DNA from: Flavobacterium sp. AED | GTDB taxonomy: Bacteria; Bacteroidota; Bacteroidia; Flavobacteriales; Flavobacteriaceae | DNA: 64,000 bases | NCBI RefSeq assembly: GCF_000812945.1 | Contig: NZ_JSYM01000004.1 | Coordinates: forward strand, 147,941 to 211,940 | Reading direction: 5' to 3' | Part shown: positions 45,429 to 55,900 of the stretch, piece after piece | Layout of the letters: every line of letters begins with the position of its first letter | How positions within the stretch are numbered: position 1 is the first letter of the stretch | The notes under the pieces: model-generated | Seen by the model: only the letters and a program-made list of their open reading frames with translations | What the model was told of the DNA's origin: nothing | The model's database searches: none | Program-made: the position numbers and the translations under genes

Positions 45429-46358
45429 TTGAAGATTTTTCATTCTATAAACGATTTCAGTTCCAATAAAAAAACAATCCTAACTTTGGGCACCTTTGAT
45501 GGAGTTCATATTGGTCACAAAAAAATTCTGGAAAAGCTTATCCAAAAAACAAAAAACGAAGACTACGAAAGTTTAGTCCTTACTTTTTTCCCTCATCCCA
45601 GAATGGTTTTACAAGAACATTCCGATATAAAACTACTCAATACTATAGATGAAAAAATAGCTTTATTGGAGCAAATAGGTATTGAAAATCTTGTCATCCA
45701 CCCTTTTGACGAGACTTTTTCAAGATTAACCGCCGAAGAGTTTGTAAAAACTATTCTTGTAGATCGATTTCATATTCAAAAAATAATTATAGGTTACGAC
45801 CATCGATTTGGCCGAAATCGTACGGCTAACATTGACGACCTTATTGCTTTTGGAAAAGAGTATAATTTTGAAGTAGAGCAAATATCAGTTCAGGAAATAA
45901 ATGACATTTCAGTAAGTTCCACTAAAATCAGAACGGCATTGTTAGATGGGGACATGGATTTGGCAAATAAATATTTAGGCTATGATTATTTCCTAACTGG
46001 AATTGTTGTTAAAGGAAAACAATTGGGAAGAACCATAAACTTTCCAACTGCCAACTTAAAAATCGAAGAAAATTACAAGCTTATTCCACAAAATGGGGTT
46101 TATATTGTAAAAAGCACCATCAACCAAAAAACTGTTTTTGGCATGATGAACATTGGATTTAATCCCACTGTTGACGGGCAAATTCAAACTATAGAAGTCC
46201 ATTATTTTGATTTTGATGCCGATTTATACAACCAAAAAATCAGGATTTCCATTTTGCACAGAATTCGTTCTGAACAAAAATTCGAATCGGTGGCACTTTT
46301 AAAAGAGCAACTTGAAAAAGACAAAAAAACTGCAACGGATTACCTGAGTAAAATTTAA
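45429..46358 (+). CDS. ribF: Bifunctional riboflavin kinase / FMN adenylyltransferase
   Basis: Makes FMN and FAD from riboflavin. N-terminal nucleotidyltransferase domain with LTLGTFDGVHIGHKKIL and HRFGRNRTANIDDL; C-terminal kinase domain with GKQLGRTINFPTANL, NGVYIV and MNIGFNPTVDG. No ATG stands at the N terminus. I choose the TTG at 45429 (reading MKIFHSINDFSS, 309 residues), because the earlier TTG at 45405 lies in the predicted -7 element. A TTG start is unusual and would hold expression down. Confidence 0.94.
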   Translation: MKIFHSINDFSSNKKTILTLGTFDGVHIGHKKILEKLIQKTKNEDYESLVLTFFPHPRMVLQEHSDIKLLNTIDEKIALLEQIGIENLVIHPFDETFSRLTAEEFVKTILVDRFHIQKIIIGYDHRFGRNRTANIDDLIAFGKEYNFEVEQISVQEINDISVSSTKIRTALLDGDMDLANKYLGYDYFLTGIVVKGKQLGRTINFPTANLKIEENYKLIPQNGVYIVKSTINQKTVFGMMNIGFNPTVDGQIQTIEVHYFDFDADLYNQKIRISILHRIRSEQKFESVALLKEQLEKDKKTATDYLSKI

Positions 46359-46412
46359 CTTCCTATTAAATTCTTTTTTAACACATTTCATAAAATATTG
46401 TCATATTTTCTG

Positions 46413-46420
46413 TAAATTTG
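46413..46420 (+). promoter_or_regulatory. Predicted -7 element of the first membrane-protein gene
   Basis: TAAATTTG matches TAnnTTTG, 60 bases before the ATG at 46480. No standard -33 element is evident. Confidence 0.45.
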
Positions 46421-46479
46421 ATGTACATATATTGTTTCTCATAGTCGTATTATTTTTAACTCTTCTAAAAATTAATCAT

Positions 46480-46929
46480 ATGAAAATGCCAAAAGAATTT
46501 TACAACGGATTTATAATTTTCCTTGGAATTGGACTTTACTTTTTGTTCATGGAGCTTTTAGGTCTTGCTGATTTGTTTTACTTACGCCTCTTCAATGTAT
46601 TATTTGTTTTTTACGGCACTAACAGAACTTTAAAAGCAAATTTTACAGAAGGGAAAACTATTCTTGTTTCTAATGCTGCTTCGGCATTAACCACATCGCT
46701 CACAGGGATTTTTTTAAGTGTCATTGGACTCATAATTTACAGCTATTCAAGAGGTGGTGATGCTTATGTAGGGTCATTGTCAAAAACTTTTTTATTTGGA
46801 GGAAATCCCTCAGTAATGACTTATTCAATTTCTTTACTTTTTGAAGGAATCGTATCAGCTGTAATTGTCACATTTATGCTACTGTTATATTGGGACAGCC
46901 GTTATTCTTCGGATAAGCATCAAAGTTAA
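46480..46929 (+). CDS. Small four-helix membrane protein of unknown function, copy 1
   Basis: 149 residues with four likely membrane segments: about 12-28 (FIIFLGIGLYFLFMELL), 33-50 (LFYLRLFNVLFVFYG), 70-95 (AASALTTSLTGIFLSVIGLIIYSY) and 118-142 (ISLLFEGIVSAVIVTFMLLLYW). The loop with TFLFGGNPSV between the last two is strongly conserved with the next gene. I choose ATG 46480 because it aligns with the start of the paralog; the longer frame from 46432 overlaps the promoter region. No family recognised. It is one half of a tandem duplication between ribF and bioB. Confidence 0.8.
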   Translation: MKMPKEFYNGFIIFLGIGLYFLFMELLGLADLFYLRLFNVLFVFYGTNRTLKANFTEGKTILVSNAASALTTSLTGIFLSVIGLIIYSYSRGGDAYVGSLSKTFLFGGNPSVMTYSISLLFEGIVSAVIVTFMLLLYWDSRYSSDKHQS

Positions 46930-47131
46930 ATCAATAAAAATCTACTTTTCTGGTTTGTATCCAGTTATCATAAGAAACAATTTACAGCTGCAATTTCACA
47001 ATATAATAGACATTTAACTTAGAGACACAAGAAAAAAAGCGCTATAGATTTCAAAAAATAATCTTTTTAAAATCAAAAAGGCATTCTGTTTCTAAACGAA
47101 CTAAATTATTTTAATTTAAAAAATTAATCCT

Positions 47132-47569
47132 ATGAAACTACCAAAAGAGTTATTAAACGGATGTCTTATTTTTATTGGAATTGGCCTTTACTTTCTATTA
47201 ATGAACGCTTTAGGCTATGCTGATTTATTTTACTTACGCCTTGTTAACGTATTTTTTGTTTTTTATGGTGTAAACAGAACTATAGCAATGAATCTTGCAG
47301 AAGGTAAAAAAACATTCATTGCTAATGCAATATCAGCAATGATTACATCTCTAGTAGGTGTATTTTTAAGCATCATCGGACTGGTGGTCTATAGCTACAT
47401 GCAAGGTGGAGATTCCTATGTGAAATCCTTACCGAAAACATTTTTATTTGGTGGTAATCCATCCGTGAACACCTATTCTATTTGTTTACTCTTTGAAGGC
47501 ATTGCCTCTTCAGTAATTGTTACCATGTTGCTCATGTTATACTGGAACAACCGTCTTACAACTGATTAA
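47132..47569 (+). CDS. Small four-helix membrane protein of unknown function, copy 2
   Basis: 145 residues, clearly homologous to the preceding gene over its whole length: both share MK.PKE...NG, IGIGLYFL, YADLFYLRL or LADLFYLRL, VFYG.NRT, YVxSLxKTFLFGGNPSV and LLFEGI. Four membrane segments at equal positions. The 200 bp between the copies is AT-rich and not conserved, suggesting an old duplication with selection kept on both proteins. No function recognised. bioB follows with its own promoter. Confidence 0.82.
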   Translation: MKLPKELLNGCLIFIGIGLYFLLMNALGYADLFYLRLVNVFFVFYGVNRTIAMNLAEGKKTFIANAISAMITSLVGVFLSIIGLVVYSYMQGGDSYVKSLPKTFLFGGNPSVNTYSICLLFEGIASSVIVTMLLMLYWNNRLTTD

Positions 47570-47613
47570 CTAGTCCATAAATTGTTCTCCTTTGGCTTTT
47601 AGGCACTATTGCA

Positions 47614-47644
47614 TTGCTTCTTTAGAACAATTTGACTACTTTTG
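47614..47644 (+). promoter_or_regulatory. Predicted bioB promoter
   Basis: TTG at 47614-47616, a 20-base spacer and TACTTTTG at 47637-47644, an exact TAnnTTTG match. The ATG follows 21 bases later. Confidence 0.55.
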
Positions 47645-47665
47645 GTGCATCAAAAAATCGTATAG

Positions 47666-48751
47666 ATGAGCATTACAAAACATAACTGGACGAAAGACGA
47701 AATTATCGCAATATATAATAAACCTATGATGGATTTGCTTTTTGAAGCAGCTTCAATTCATAGAGAGCATCATGACCCTAATGTCGTTCAAGTTTCTACT
47801 TTATTATCCATAAAAACAGGTGGTTGCCCAGAAGATTGTGGGTATTGTCCACAGGCAGCCCGTTATCATACCGCTGTTGAAGGCAATGACCTAATGTCAG
47901 TAAGCCAAGTAAAAGCACAAGCTTTACGTGCTAAATCAAGCGGTTCTTCCCGTGTATGTATGGGAGCGGCATGGAGAAATGTAAAAGATGGCCCTGAATT
48001 TGACCAAGTATTGGAAATGGTTCGTACCATAAATAAACTGGACATGGAAGTGTGCTGTACACTTGGAATGATCACTGAAAACCAAGCACATCGTTTAGCG
48101 GAAGCTGGTTTATATGCTTACAACCACAATTTAGACACTTCAGAAGAATATTACAAAGAAGTAATCTCAACACGCGGATTTGAAGACCGTTTACAAACCA
48201 TAGAGAATGTTCGTAAAACGAATGTTACTGTTTGTAGCGGAGGAATTATTGGAATGGGAGAAAGTATTGAAGACAGAGCAGGAATGCTTGTAGCACTTTC
48301 TACATTAAATCCCCAACCGGAATCAGTGCCAATAAATGCATTAGTTGCCGTTGAAGGAACCCCGATGGAAGAAGAAAAACCAGTAGAAATTTGGGAAATG
48401 ATCAGAATGGTAGCCACTACCAGAATTATCATGCCGGAAACTCAAGTGCGTTTATCTGCAGGAAGAATGAACATGAGCCGTGAGGGACAAGCTATGTGTT
48501 TCTTTGCCGGTGCCAATTCTATCTTTGCCGGAGATAAATTACTAACTACGCCTAATCCTGATGTAAATGAAGACATGAAAATGTTTGAAATGTTAGGTTT
48601 AAATCCTCAAAAACCATTCACAAAAGTTTCTCAACCTCAAACGGTTGAAGCAGCAGATTCTCAATTTGCTCCGTTAGGTGAAAAACCAAAATGGTCAAGA
48701 CCAGGACATAGTATCGAGAGAAATCTTGAAGCATCCACTAAAGAAAAATAG
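47666..48751 (+). CDS. bioB: Biotin synthase
   Basis: Radical SAM enzyme that inserts sulfur into dethiobiotin. The radical SAM cluster motif CxxxCxxC is in GGCPEDCGYCPQAARYHT (about residues 53-60). Other conserved parts are GSSRVCMGAAWRNVKDG, VCCTLGMITENQAHRLAEAGLYAYNHNLDTS, YNHN, and RLSAGRMNMSREGQAMCFFAGANSIF with the arginine that binds the auxiliary [2Fe-2S] cluster. 361 residues, slightly longer at the C terminus than E. coli BioB. No other biotin genes are in the window. A strong bidirectional terminator follows. Confidence 0.97.
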   Translation: MSITKHNWTKDEIIAIYNKPMMDLLFEAASIHREHHDPNVVQVSTLLSIKTGGCPEDCGYCPQAARYHTAVEGNDLMSVSQVKAQALRAKSSGSSRVCMGAAWRNVKDGPEFDQVLEMVRTINKLDMEVCCTLGMITENQAHRLAEAGLYAYNHNLDTSEEYYKEVISTRGFEDRLQTIENVRKTNVTVCSGGIIGMGESIEDRAGMLVALSTLNPQPESVPINALVAVEGTPMEEEKPVEIWEMIRMVATTRIIMPETQVRLSAGRMNMSREGQAMCFFAGANSIFAGDKLLTTPNPDVNEDMKMFEMLGLNPQKPFTKVSQPQTVEAADSQFAPLGEKPKWSRPGHSIERNLEASTKEK

Positions 48752-48771
48752 ACTTTTCTAAATATACAACT

Positions 48772-48806
48772 AACACCATCTGCTACTATCAGATGGTGTT
48801 TTTTTA
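48772..48806. terminator. Bidirectional terminator between bioB and the delta-60 gene
   Basis: AACACCATCTG and CAGATGGTGTT form a perfect 11-bp stem with a 7-nt loop, followed by a T-run. The downstream gene converges on it 15 bases further right. Confidence 0.9.
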
Positions 48807-48820
48807 TACATCACTTTTTC

Positions 48821-51800
48821 TTAATAAATAATTTTCTTGACAACTGTATGTCCGTTTTGTAATATAATTTTCACCAATCCGATTGATTGGTTTGTACCCA
48901 AATTTGGTACCGAAAATCCAATACTATCTATATTATTTTTTTGATATATTTTTCTTCCTGACAAATCATATAGTATAATTTTATCTATTAGTTCCGCCGT
49001 TGAATACACTTGTATTTGTTTGTTTTTATTAAACACTAAAATAGAATCTTTCTCTGTTTGAAACGTTTTCACAGCTAAAGTTTTATCCGTAAAACGCAAC
49101 ACAAAACGATTATTAAAAGCACCTATTTCTGTATTAAAAGTATAACTTCCACTTTTTAAATCAAAAAATGTATTGTTTAACTTGTCTTCAATAAAAACTA
49201 CCTGATCGGATAATAATCCATCTACGGCATCAATATTTATTGTAAAAACACCCTCAATAGTTGTACTGTAACCTAAAGGAATAACATCTGTTTCTTTAAA
49301 TGGTAAAGCCCTACCTTGAATCGCCAAATTCTTATCCTGATTAATACTATAAAAATCGATGTATTCATTTCCGTCAAAACTTTCTCCATCAAAACTGGTA
49401 TCATAATCATTAGTGGCCCCTTCTATATAGCCAATTAAAGTTTGCTTGAAAGCCCCTTGGCTATTGGATAAATTTAACCAGATTCGATCCTTCTCAACAT
49501 TTATCTGATTTTGTTTTTTTATTGCATTCGATTTAAAAAAACTAGAATTATTTCCAGCAACACGCATACTGTTATTAAAAATAACTGCTCCGCCCCCATT
49601 AATACTTGTTACAAAGAATGCCTGACCAGATGCAATTTTACCATTAGGTTTTGTATTATTTATCCCTAATTTTAAAGCAGCACTGGTTCCTACTCCGCCT
49701 AACAAGTTATAAACAGCATAATCATCTGAGGTATACGCATTATTTGTAATAGCCGTATTATGAGTCCAGAGATAAATTGTCCCATCTGTGACGCCAGCAT
49801 TTGTTGTAATAAAAACATCGGCATCAATTGCGGATGGATATGGATTTCCTATAAGATTTGAAGTATCCGTTGTTGCTATTGGAACTGAAACAATTCCATT
49901 ATTAGGAACTCCTGAAAAAACAGCTTCATAAATAGATGGAATTATTGTTGAATAATTTTCAGGACCACGAATAATATAACCGTTTCCTGTACCCATCACA
50001 TTTGTTGGTGTTTCATTATTCCAATTATCTGCCGAAGCATCGAAAGAATAAAACTTATCCAAAAGTGTGAGAGGAGAGACATCAATCAGTTTTTGATTTG
50101 AAGCTGGCGAGCACCAATATGTATAATCCGTTTTTAAAATAGGTGTAGTTTGTCTTTTTATTCGAATATTTCCTGTGTTAATAATTTGATCATCTGATTG
50201 ATAAAGAGCAGCATTGTTTTCTAAAACTAATGTTCCTGATCCAGCATAATCGAAAATCAACCCTAAAGTATTTCCATTTGGAATTGTGACCGTATTCCCT
50301 AAATTTATTGAACAAGAACAGGCATTTGTTGAGTTGAAAAAAGGGAAGCTTCCGTTGAATAGTATCGTTTTTTCAGGAGATGGCAATCCATTACTCCAAG
50401 CAATTCCGTCCCAAATAGAGCTGTTCGTACATAATTTAATACGAGCAATACGATGTTTTGTAATACCCGAAATAGAATTAAAATTACCTCCAATCATCAC
50501 TTTATTATTTGGAGTAAAGCAAACACTATATAACGTACCGTTTAGATTTACGGAAAAAGTAGTATCATAGACTCCAGTAGCCATTAATCGAACCATTCGT
50601 TTAACCGCAGTTCCATTATACGTTCCCGAAAAAGTTCCTCCTATGAGCAATCGGTTATCTGGTTGAACCAAAATTGTTCTGACTTCTCCACTACTAAAAC
50701 CCGCTCCAGAAGTAAAAGAAGTATCTAAACTACCATTACTATTGAGTCTGATTATTCTTTTTGCGGAAGCGCCTCCATAATTTAAAAATGTCCCACCAAA
50801 AATGAGTTTATTATCTGATTGTATTGCAATGGTATAAACATATTTATCAAACCCTGTGCCTATAACAAATCCAAAATCAGTGCTTCCATCCGTATTCAGA
50901 CGGACTATTTTATTATATGAAAGGCCGTTAAAAGTTGTAAATCGTCCACCTAAAATAATCTTTCCATCCGGTTGTAATAAAAGAGTTTCTACTATAGCAT
51001 CAGCACCCAAACCTGTATTAAAACTTACATCAATCGCCCCATCTGGCAATAATCTGGCAATCCTATTAACAGAAACACCATTGTAATTCGTAAAGTTTCC
51101 GGCAATAATTATTTTTCCGTCGGGCTGAAGTGCTACCGCATAAATCTGATTATTTGTTCCTGTACCAATCGTAAATGTAGCATCTAAATCTCCATTTAAT
51201 AAAGTCCTTATTATTCTGTTAGCAACAACTCCATTATAATTTGTAAAACTGCCGACTAAAACCATTTTATTATCTGTTTGTATAACAGCACTCTTAATTA
51301 CATTATTCGCTCCAATACCCGAAGAATTAAAAGTGGGGTCGATAGCTCCATCTTCTAACAAACAAGCAATTCTATTGACACTTCCCCCATTGAATTTAGT
51401 AAAACTCCCAAAAGCCATCGTCTTATTATCTGGTAAAGAAATAATCTTTAAAACCGAATTATCAAAACCTACACCCGCGGTTAGATATCCAATATCTAAA
51501 GTTCCAACTGCGTCGATTTTGGCAAGCCTGCCTTGATTTTGGGAATCAAAAACAGAAAAAGAGCCTCCCACAAACCAAGAACCATCGGGCGCATCGGCTA
51601 ATGCATAAACCGTTGCAGACGAAGGACCAAAACCAATATCAAATAAAGGATTAATAACTCCATTAAAACCTAACAAAACTAATCTATTGACTGCTGTCCC
51701 ATTATAATTCCCTGTAAAAGAACCTGCAACCATAATCGACCCGCTAGAATCTACTTTTATACTATTTACTCCTACTGTACTAAATCCTGATCCAGAAATA

Positions 51801-52675
51801 AAACTACTATCAATGGATCCATCAGTATTTAAACGAATGATTCTATTGGCCGCTGTTCCATTATAGCTTGTAAAATCTCCTCCAACCAAAATTTTTCCAT
51901 TAGGTTGCAAGGAAAGAGCCCCAATATTATCATTAAAACTTGTTCCAATTCCAAATGCAGCATCAATAGAGCCATTACTATTTAATCTTATTATTCGGTT
52001 ACAAATAGTTCCATTGAAAGAAATAAAAGAACCTGCAACAATTATTTTTCCATCAGTTTGGATCTGTACTTCATCTACATTTGCACTTGCTCCAGACCCC
52101 GTAACAAAAGAAGTGTCTAAATTCCCGTTTGGCAATATCCGGGCGATATGGTTTACTGTTATACCATTATACTTTGTAAAACTTCCTACAATAACAATAC
52201 TCCCATCAGTTTGTAAAGCTAAACCATGAACTATACCAGTACTTGCAGCGACTGAAGTATTGAAAGTAGCATCAAAAGAACCATCACTGTTAAGTCGTAT
52301 TAATCGTCCTGCTGCTGAGCCATCAAAAGCGGTAAAAGATCCTCCTAAAATTATCTTCCCATCTGGCAGGAGTATAGAACAATATATTTTTCCATTAAAA
52401 CCAGAGCCTAACCCAAAAGAAATATCTTTAGAACCATCTGAAAACAATCTACATAAATACGGAGTTACGGCACCATTAAAATTCAAAAAATCACCTCCTA
52501 CTATTAATTTTCCATCGGCTTGCAAAGCAACTGTTCTAACTGTACTATCAAAACCATCCCCTTGAAGACCATCATCTAAAACATTAAATGCCAAGTCTAC
52601 TTTCCCTTGTTGAGAATAGCTGGAATTATTAAAAAAAAGACTGAAGAAAATAGCGAAAAAATGTAGTTTTAACAT
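48821..52675 (-). CDS. Large T9SS cargo protein with 14 delta-60 propeller repeats
   Basis: Secreted protein of 1284 residues from the ATG at 52675 (an in-frame TTG sits one codon upstream). A signal peptide ending NNSSYSQ is followed by 14 repeats of about 50-56 residues, each with a core like QPDGKIILGGxFTxFNG and a connecting NRIIRLNxDGSIDxSF: the delta-60 / DUF5122 beta-propeller repeat. Fourteen could make two seven-bladed propellers. From about residue 775 it carries the module shared with the next three genes (CSCSINLGN, NTGNIRIKRQTTPILKTDYTYW, GNPYPSAIDAD, TIYLWTHNTAITNN, WLNLSNSQGAFKQTLIGYIEGATNDYD) and a C-terminal sorting signal ending TVVKKIIY, lacking YPNP and best matching the type C group. 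Likely surface-attached or released; ligand unknown. Confidence 0.85.
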   Translation of the reverse strand: MLKLHFFAIFFSLFFNNSSYSQQGKVDLAFNVLDDGLQGDGFDSTVRTVALQADGKLIVGGDFLNFNGAVTPYLCRLFSDGSKDISFGLGSGFNGKIYCSILLPDGKIILGGSFTAFDGSAAGRLIRLNSDGSFDATFNTSVAASTGIVHGLALQTDGSIVIVGSFTKYNGITVNHIARILPNGNLDTSFVTGSGASANVDEVQIQTDGKIIVAGSFISFNGTICNRIIRLNSNGSIDAAFGIGTSFNDNIGALSLQPNGKILVGGDFTSYNGTAANRIIRLNTDGSIDSSFISGSGFSTVGVNSIKVDSSGSIMVAGSFTGNYNGTAVNRLVLLGFNGVINPLFDIGFGPSSATVYALADAPDGSWFVGGSFSVFDSQNQGRLAKIDAVGTLDIGYLTAGVGFDNSVLKIISLPDNKTMAFGSFTKFNGGSVNRIACLLEDGAIDPTFNSSGIGANNVIKSAVIQTDNKMVLVGSFTNYNGVVANRIIRTLLNGDLDATFTIGTGTNNQIYAVALQPDGKIIIAGNFTNYNGVSVNRIARLLPDGAIDVSFNTGLGADAIVETLLLQPDGKIILGGRFTTFNGLSYNKIVRLNTDGSTDFGFVIGTGFDKYVYTIAIQSDNKLIFGGTFLNYGGASAKRIIRLNSNGSLDTSFTSGAGFSSGEVRTILVQPDNRLLIGGTFSGTYNGTAVKRMVRLMATGVYDTTFSVNLNGTLYSVCFTPNNKVMIGGNFNSISGITKHRIARIKLCTNSSIWDGIAWSNGLPSPEKTILFNGSFPFFNSTNACSCSINLGNTVTIPNGNTLGLIFDYAGSGTLVLENNAALYQSDDQIINTGNIRIKRQTTPILKTDYTYWCSPASNQKLIDVSPLTLLDKFYSFDASADNWNNETPTNVMGTGNGYIIRGPENYSTIIPSIYEAVFSGVPNNGIVSVPIATTDTSNLIGNPYPSAIDADVFITTNAGVTDGTIYLWTHNTAITNNAYTSDDYAVYNLLGGVGTSAALKLGINNTKPNGKIASGQAFFVTSINGGGAVIFNNSMRVAGNNSSFFKSNAIKKQNQINVEKDRIWLNLSNSQGAFKQTLIGYIEGATNDYDTSFDGESFDGNEYIDFYSINQDKNLAIQGRALPFKETDVIPLGYSTTIEGVFTINIDAVDGLLSDQVVFIEDKLNNTFFDLKSGSYTFNTEIGAFNNRFVLRFTDKTLAVKTFQTEKDSILVFNKNKQIQVYSTAELIDKIILYDLSGRKIYQKNNIDSIGFSVPNLGTNQSIGLVKIILQNGHTVVKKIIY

Positions 52676-52906
52676 CAAATTAAATCGGATTTATAGTTTC
52701 AATATGAATGATAAAAAAATTCATAATTGTTTCATTTTAAGAGCATCTATAAAATTATAGACAATATTTTTGTAATACAATACCCACTTTTAGTGATATT
52801 TACTTAAGAAATTTGAGAAAGTCCAGAGGAATTGAATATTCACTACAGATTCAATATGAATAAATAATTAAAGACTGCTGCTCCTTAATTTTTATTTATT
52901 GGATTC

Positions 52907-52945
52907 AAAAAAAAATCCCATTCTGTAGAGACAGAATGGGATTTT
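52907..52945 (-). terminator. Terminator of the 1642-residue adhesin gene
   Basis: AAAATCCCATTCTGT and ACAGAATGGGATTTT form a perfect 15-bp stem with loop AGAG; on the minus strand a long T-run follows. It lies 27 bases past the stop. Confidence 0.9.
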
Positions 52946-52971
52946 ATAAAATTTTAAATTGGTTAAATACT

Positions 52972-55900
52972 CTAGTAAAGTACTTTTTTAGAAATTATCT
53001 GACCATTAGTTAAAGTTACTTTTACTATTACCGTTTGCTTATTTAAAGTAATAGTTGAAGTACGAAATTCATTACTATTTACCGCTTCTTTATCAAACAC
53101 TTTCCTTCCGATTAAATCAAAAACAGTAACTCGTTTTATATTTTCAAGCTCTGATTTTACTTTTAATTCATTTTTATCTTTAGAAATTAAAACGCTAGTA
53201 TCATTTGATTCAAAACTACCGGTTCCTAAAGTTTTGTCAGTATAACGCAATACAAAACGATCATTGAAAGTTCCTATAGCTGAATTAAAATCATAGGGTG
53301 CTGCTTTAATATCATGAACTATATTCAATACTTTATCCTCAAGATAAATGTTTTGATTATCTAAAAATAATCCGTCGACATGATCAATAGCGATAGTGGC
53401 ATTTCCAGCAACATTTATAGCATATCCTAAAGGAACACTATCGGTATCAACAAATGGCAATGCTCTTGCCTGTATTGCTAACTTATCAGTTCCAAGTATA
53501 CTATATAAGGAATAGGGATGCGTATCATTGTAGACCAATCCATCGTACCCTGGATCAAAATCATTAGTAGCATTCGTAACATAGCCTACTAATGTCTGGC
53601 TTCCGTTTAAAGAATTATTTGTCAAATTAAGCCAAATTCTATTACTCTCTCCTGCATCATCTTGCTTTTTTGAAATTGACGCTGATCTATAGAAATTAGT
53701 ATTTGTATTATTAATATCTCTCATTGAATTATCAAAAACAACATCTCCATCTGCATCTACCTCTACGAAAAAACCTTGCCCTGAAGCAATATATCTAGTT
53801 GGTGCTAATATATTTCCTGTTCCAGAGAAAACCCCTACTCCTCCGGCTTTAGTATAAGTGGCAAAATCAGTATCATCATAATTATTTGCTACTATTCTAT
53901 GATTGTGAGACCAAAAATACAATGTGCCAGAAATAGTTTGTGTACCAGTTCCTGTGGTAATATTTGCATCAATAAAATCATCCGCATCTAATGCCGATGG
54001 ATAAGGATTTCCTACTAATCGCTCACCTGTTCCAATATCTGGCCCTGATGTTCTTACAGTTACTGGAACACTTATAGTGCCATTATTAGGAACTCCAGTA
54101 AACATAAATGAAGTATTGACCGTTGGAGTGCTTGTACTTGTTCCTTCTGGAGAACGAATAAGATACCCAATTCCTGGTTCAAAAACAGTAGTTGAAGCAT
54201 TTACATTAGCATAATCATTATCATAAATGAAGTATTTATCACCTAAAGTATTTGGGGAAAAATCAAACAAGGTTTGTGGACCGCTCGTAGCAGAAGACCA
54301 AAACGTAAAATCATATAAAAGTAGTGGTGTTGTGTTTCTTTTTACAATTATATTCCCTGTATTTGAACCCGTAAATGTAGTTTGTATTAAACTCGAATTA
54401 TTTTCTAGCGTTAATTTTCCTGGATTAATTACCGTTACCTTGTCTCCTACTGTTAAAGTTAAAGAAGGTTGAAGCGTAACTGCTCCATTAGTTATGTCAA
54501 GTGTGTTATCAATATTTATATTACTAGCCATAGTATAAACACCGTTAATGCCTGAAAACAAAAGATCATAATAATTACCACTAGTAACTGTTTGTGTCAA
54601 ACCATAATACTCAACGGTTCCCGATTCAAAAGCCTTACCATTGGTAACCCCAGAAAAACGTACTGTCCCATCCATTGATGGAACTGTTGTATAAGCTAAA
54701 CTACCGCTTCGCATGTCCAAAACAGCATTGGGAGCTACAATATTTATAGCATTTGCGGTTAAATTAAACCCATTCATATCAAAAACGGGAGCACCGCCAT
54801 TACTCATATTAAACTGAGCACCAGTCACTATTGATGCTGAAGCTACCTGAGTTCCGGAAGTATTATCTAATTGAAGAGAAGGAGATCCATTATAAGTCCC
54901 ACCAACAATAGTTTGGCTGCCTGTTGCATTATTATATACCACCGTACTAGCCCAAGTTATCCCTAATGGAATTGGTGTAGCAGAAGAATTAGCAGTCTTA
55001 AGTTGTCCAATCCCTGAATTAGAAAAAGTCCCACCACCAATCAATGCAAAAGTAGACATATCAAGCACTGATGCCATATTAGTAATGTTTAGATTATTAT
55101 TTACTGTAATGGCAGCCACAGCAGTAACGGCTGCACCTGTATTAGAATTAGTAAGATTATTAAATATATTAGCGCTTGTCCCTCCAATAGATTGAACACC
55201 CACTCCATTAAAAATTACGTTACTGCTATTAGGGGTAAAGGTTCCGTTATTAATCCAATTCCCAGTCAGTGTCAAAGTATTTGAACCAGAAATAGACAAA
55301 TTTGTACCACTCGCAATAGTAATATTACGGCAAATACCTCCAGTAGCACCAATTATTGGTTGATTAGTTGCTGTAGTAATTGTAACGTCACTTGTCGCTG
55401 TAGGTACACTATTTCCACACCAGTTTCCCGGTGTATTCCAGTCAGTATTAGAAGATCCCAGCCAAGTTCCAGGCAAACAAGAAGTCAACACATTTAAAAC
55501 ACCTGTAGTTGTAGAGCCAAACCACGTACTATTTGTATGAGTTGCTGCAGAAATAGTACCTCCCCATGAGCCTAATGCAGTCTGAAGCGTTCCTCCAAGC
55601 GTTAAAGTTCCCGATGCCGATGTCGATCCATTTGGAAAAAGAGCCACAGCAGTACCATTTATTCCTAAATCTCCCGAAATAGTAGTTGCCGCTGCAAAAG
55701 TCTTATTCCCCGAGCCACTAAGAAACAAAATTCCGTAATTTTTTGTTGCCACAGTTTGATTGTTACCACTATATATAGTGGTACTTGTTACACCTAATGT
55801 CGTGGTTGTAAAAGTCGGAAACGTACTTGCACCGTTTATTTTTAATGTACCACCGTTAGCCACCGTTAAAGTTGAACCTCCCGAAATCGAGAAACTACCA

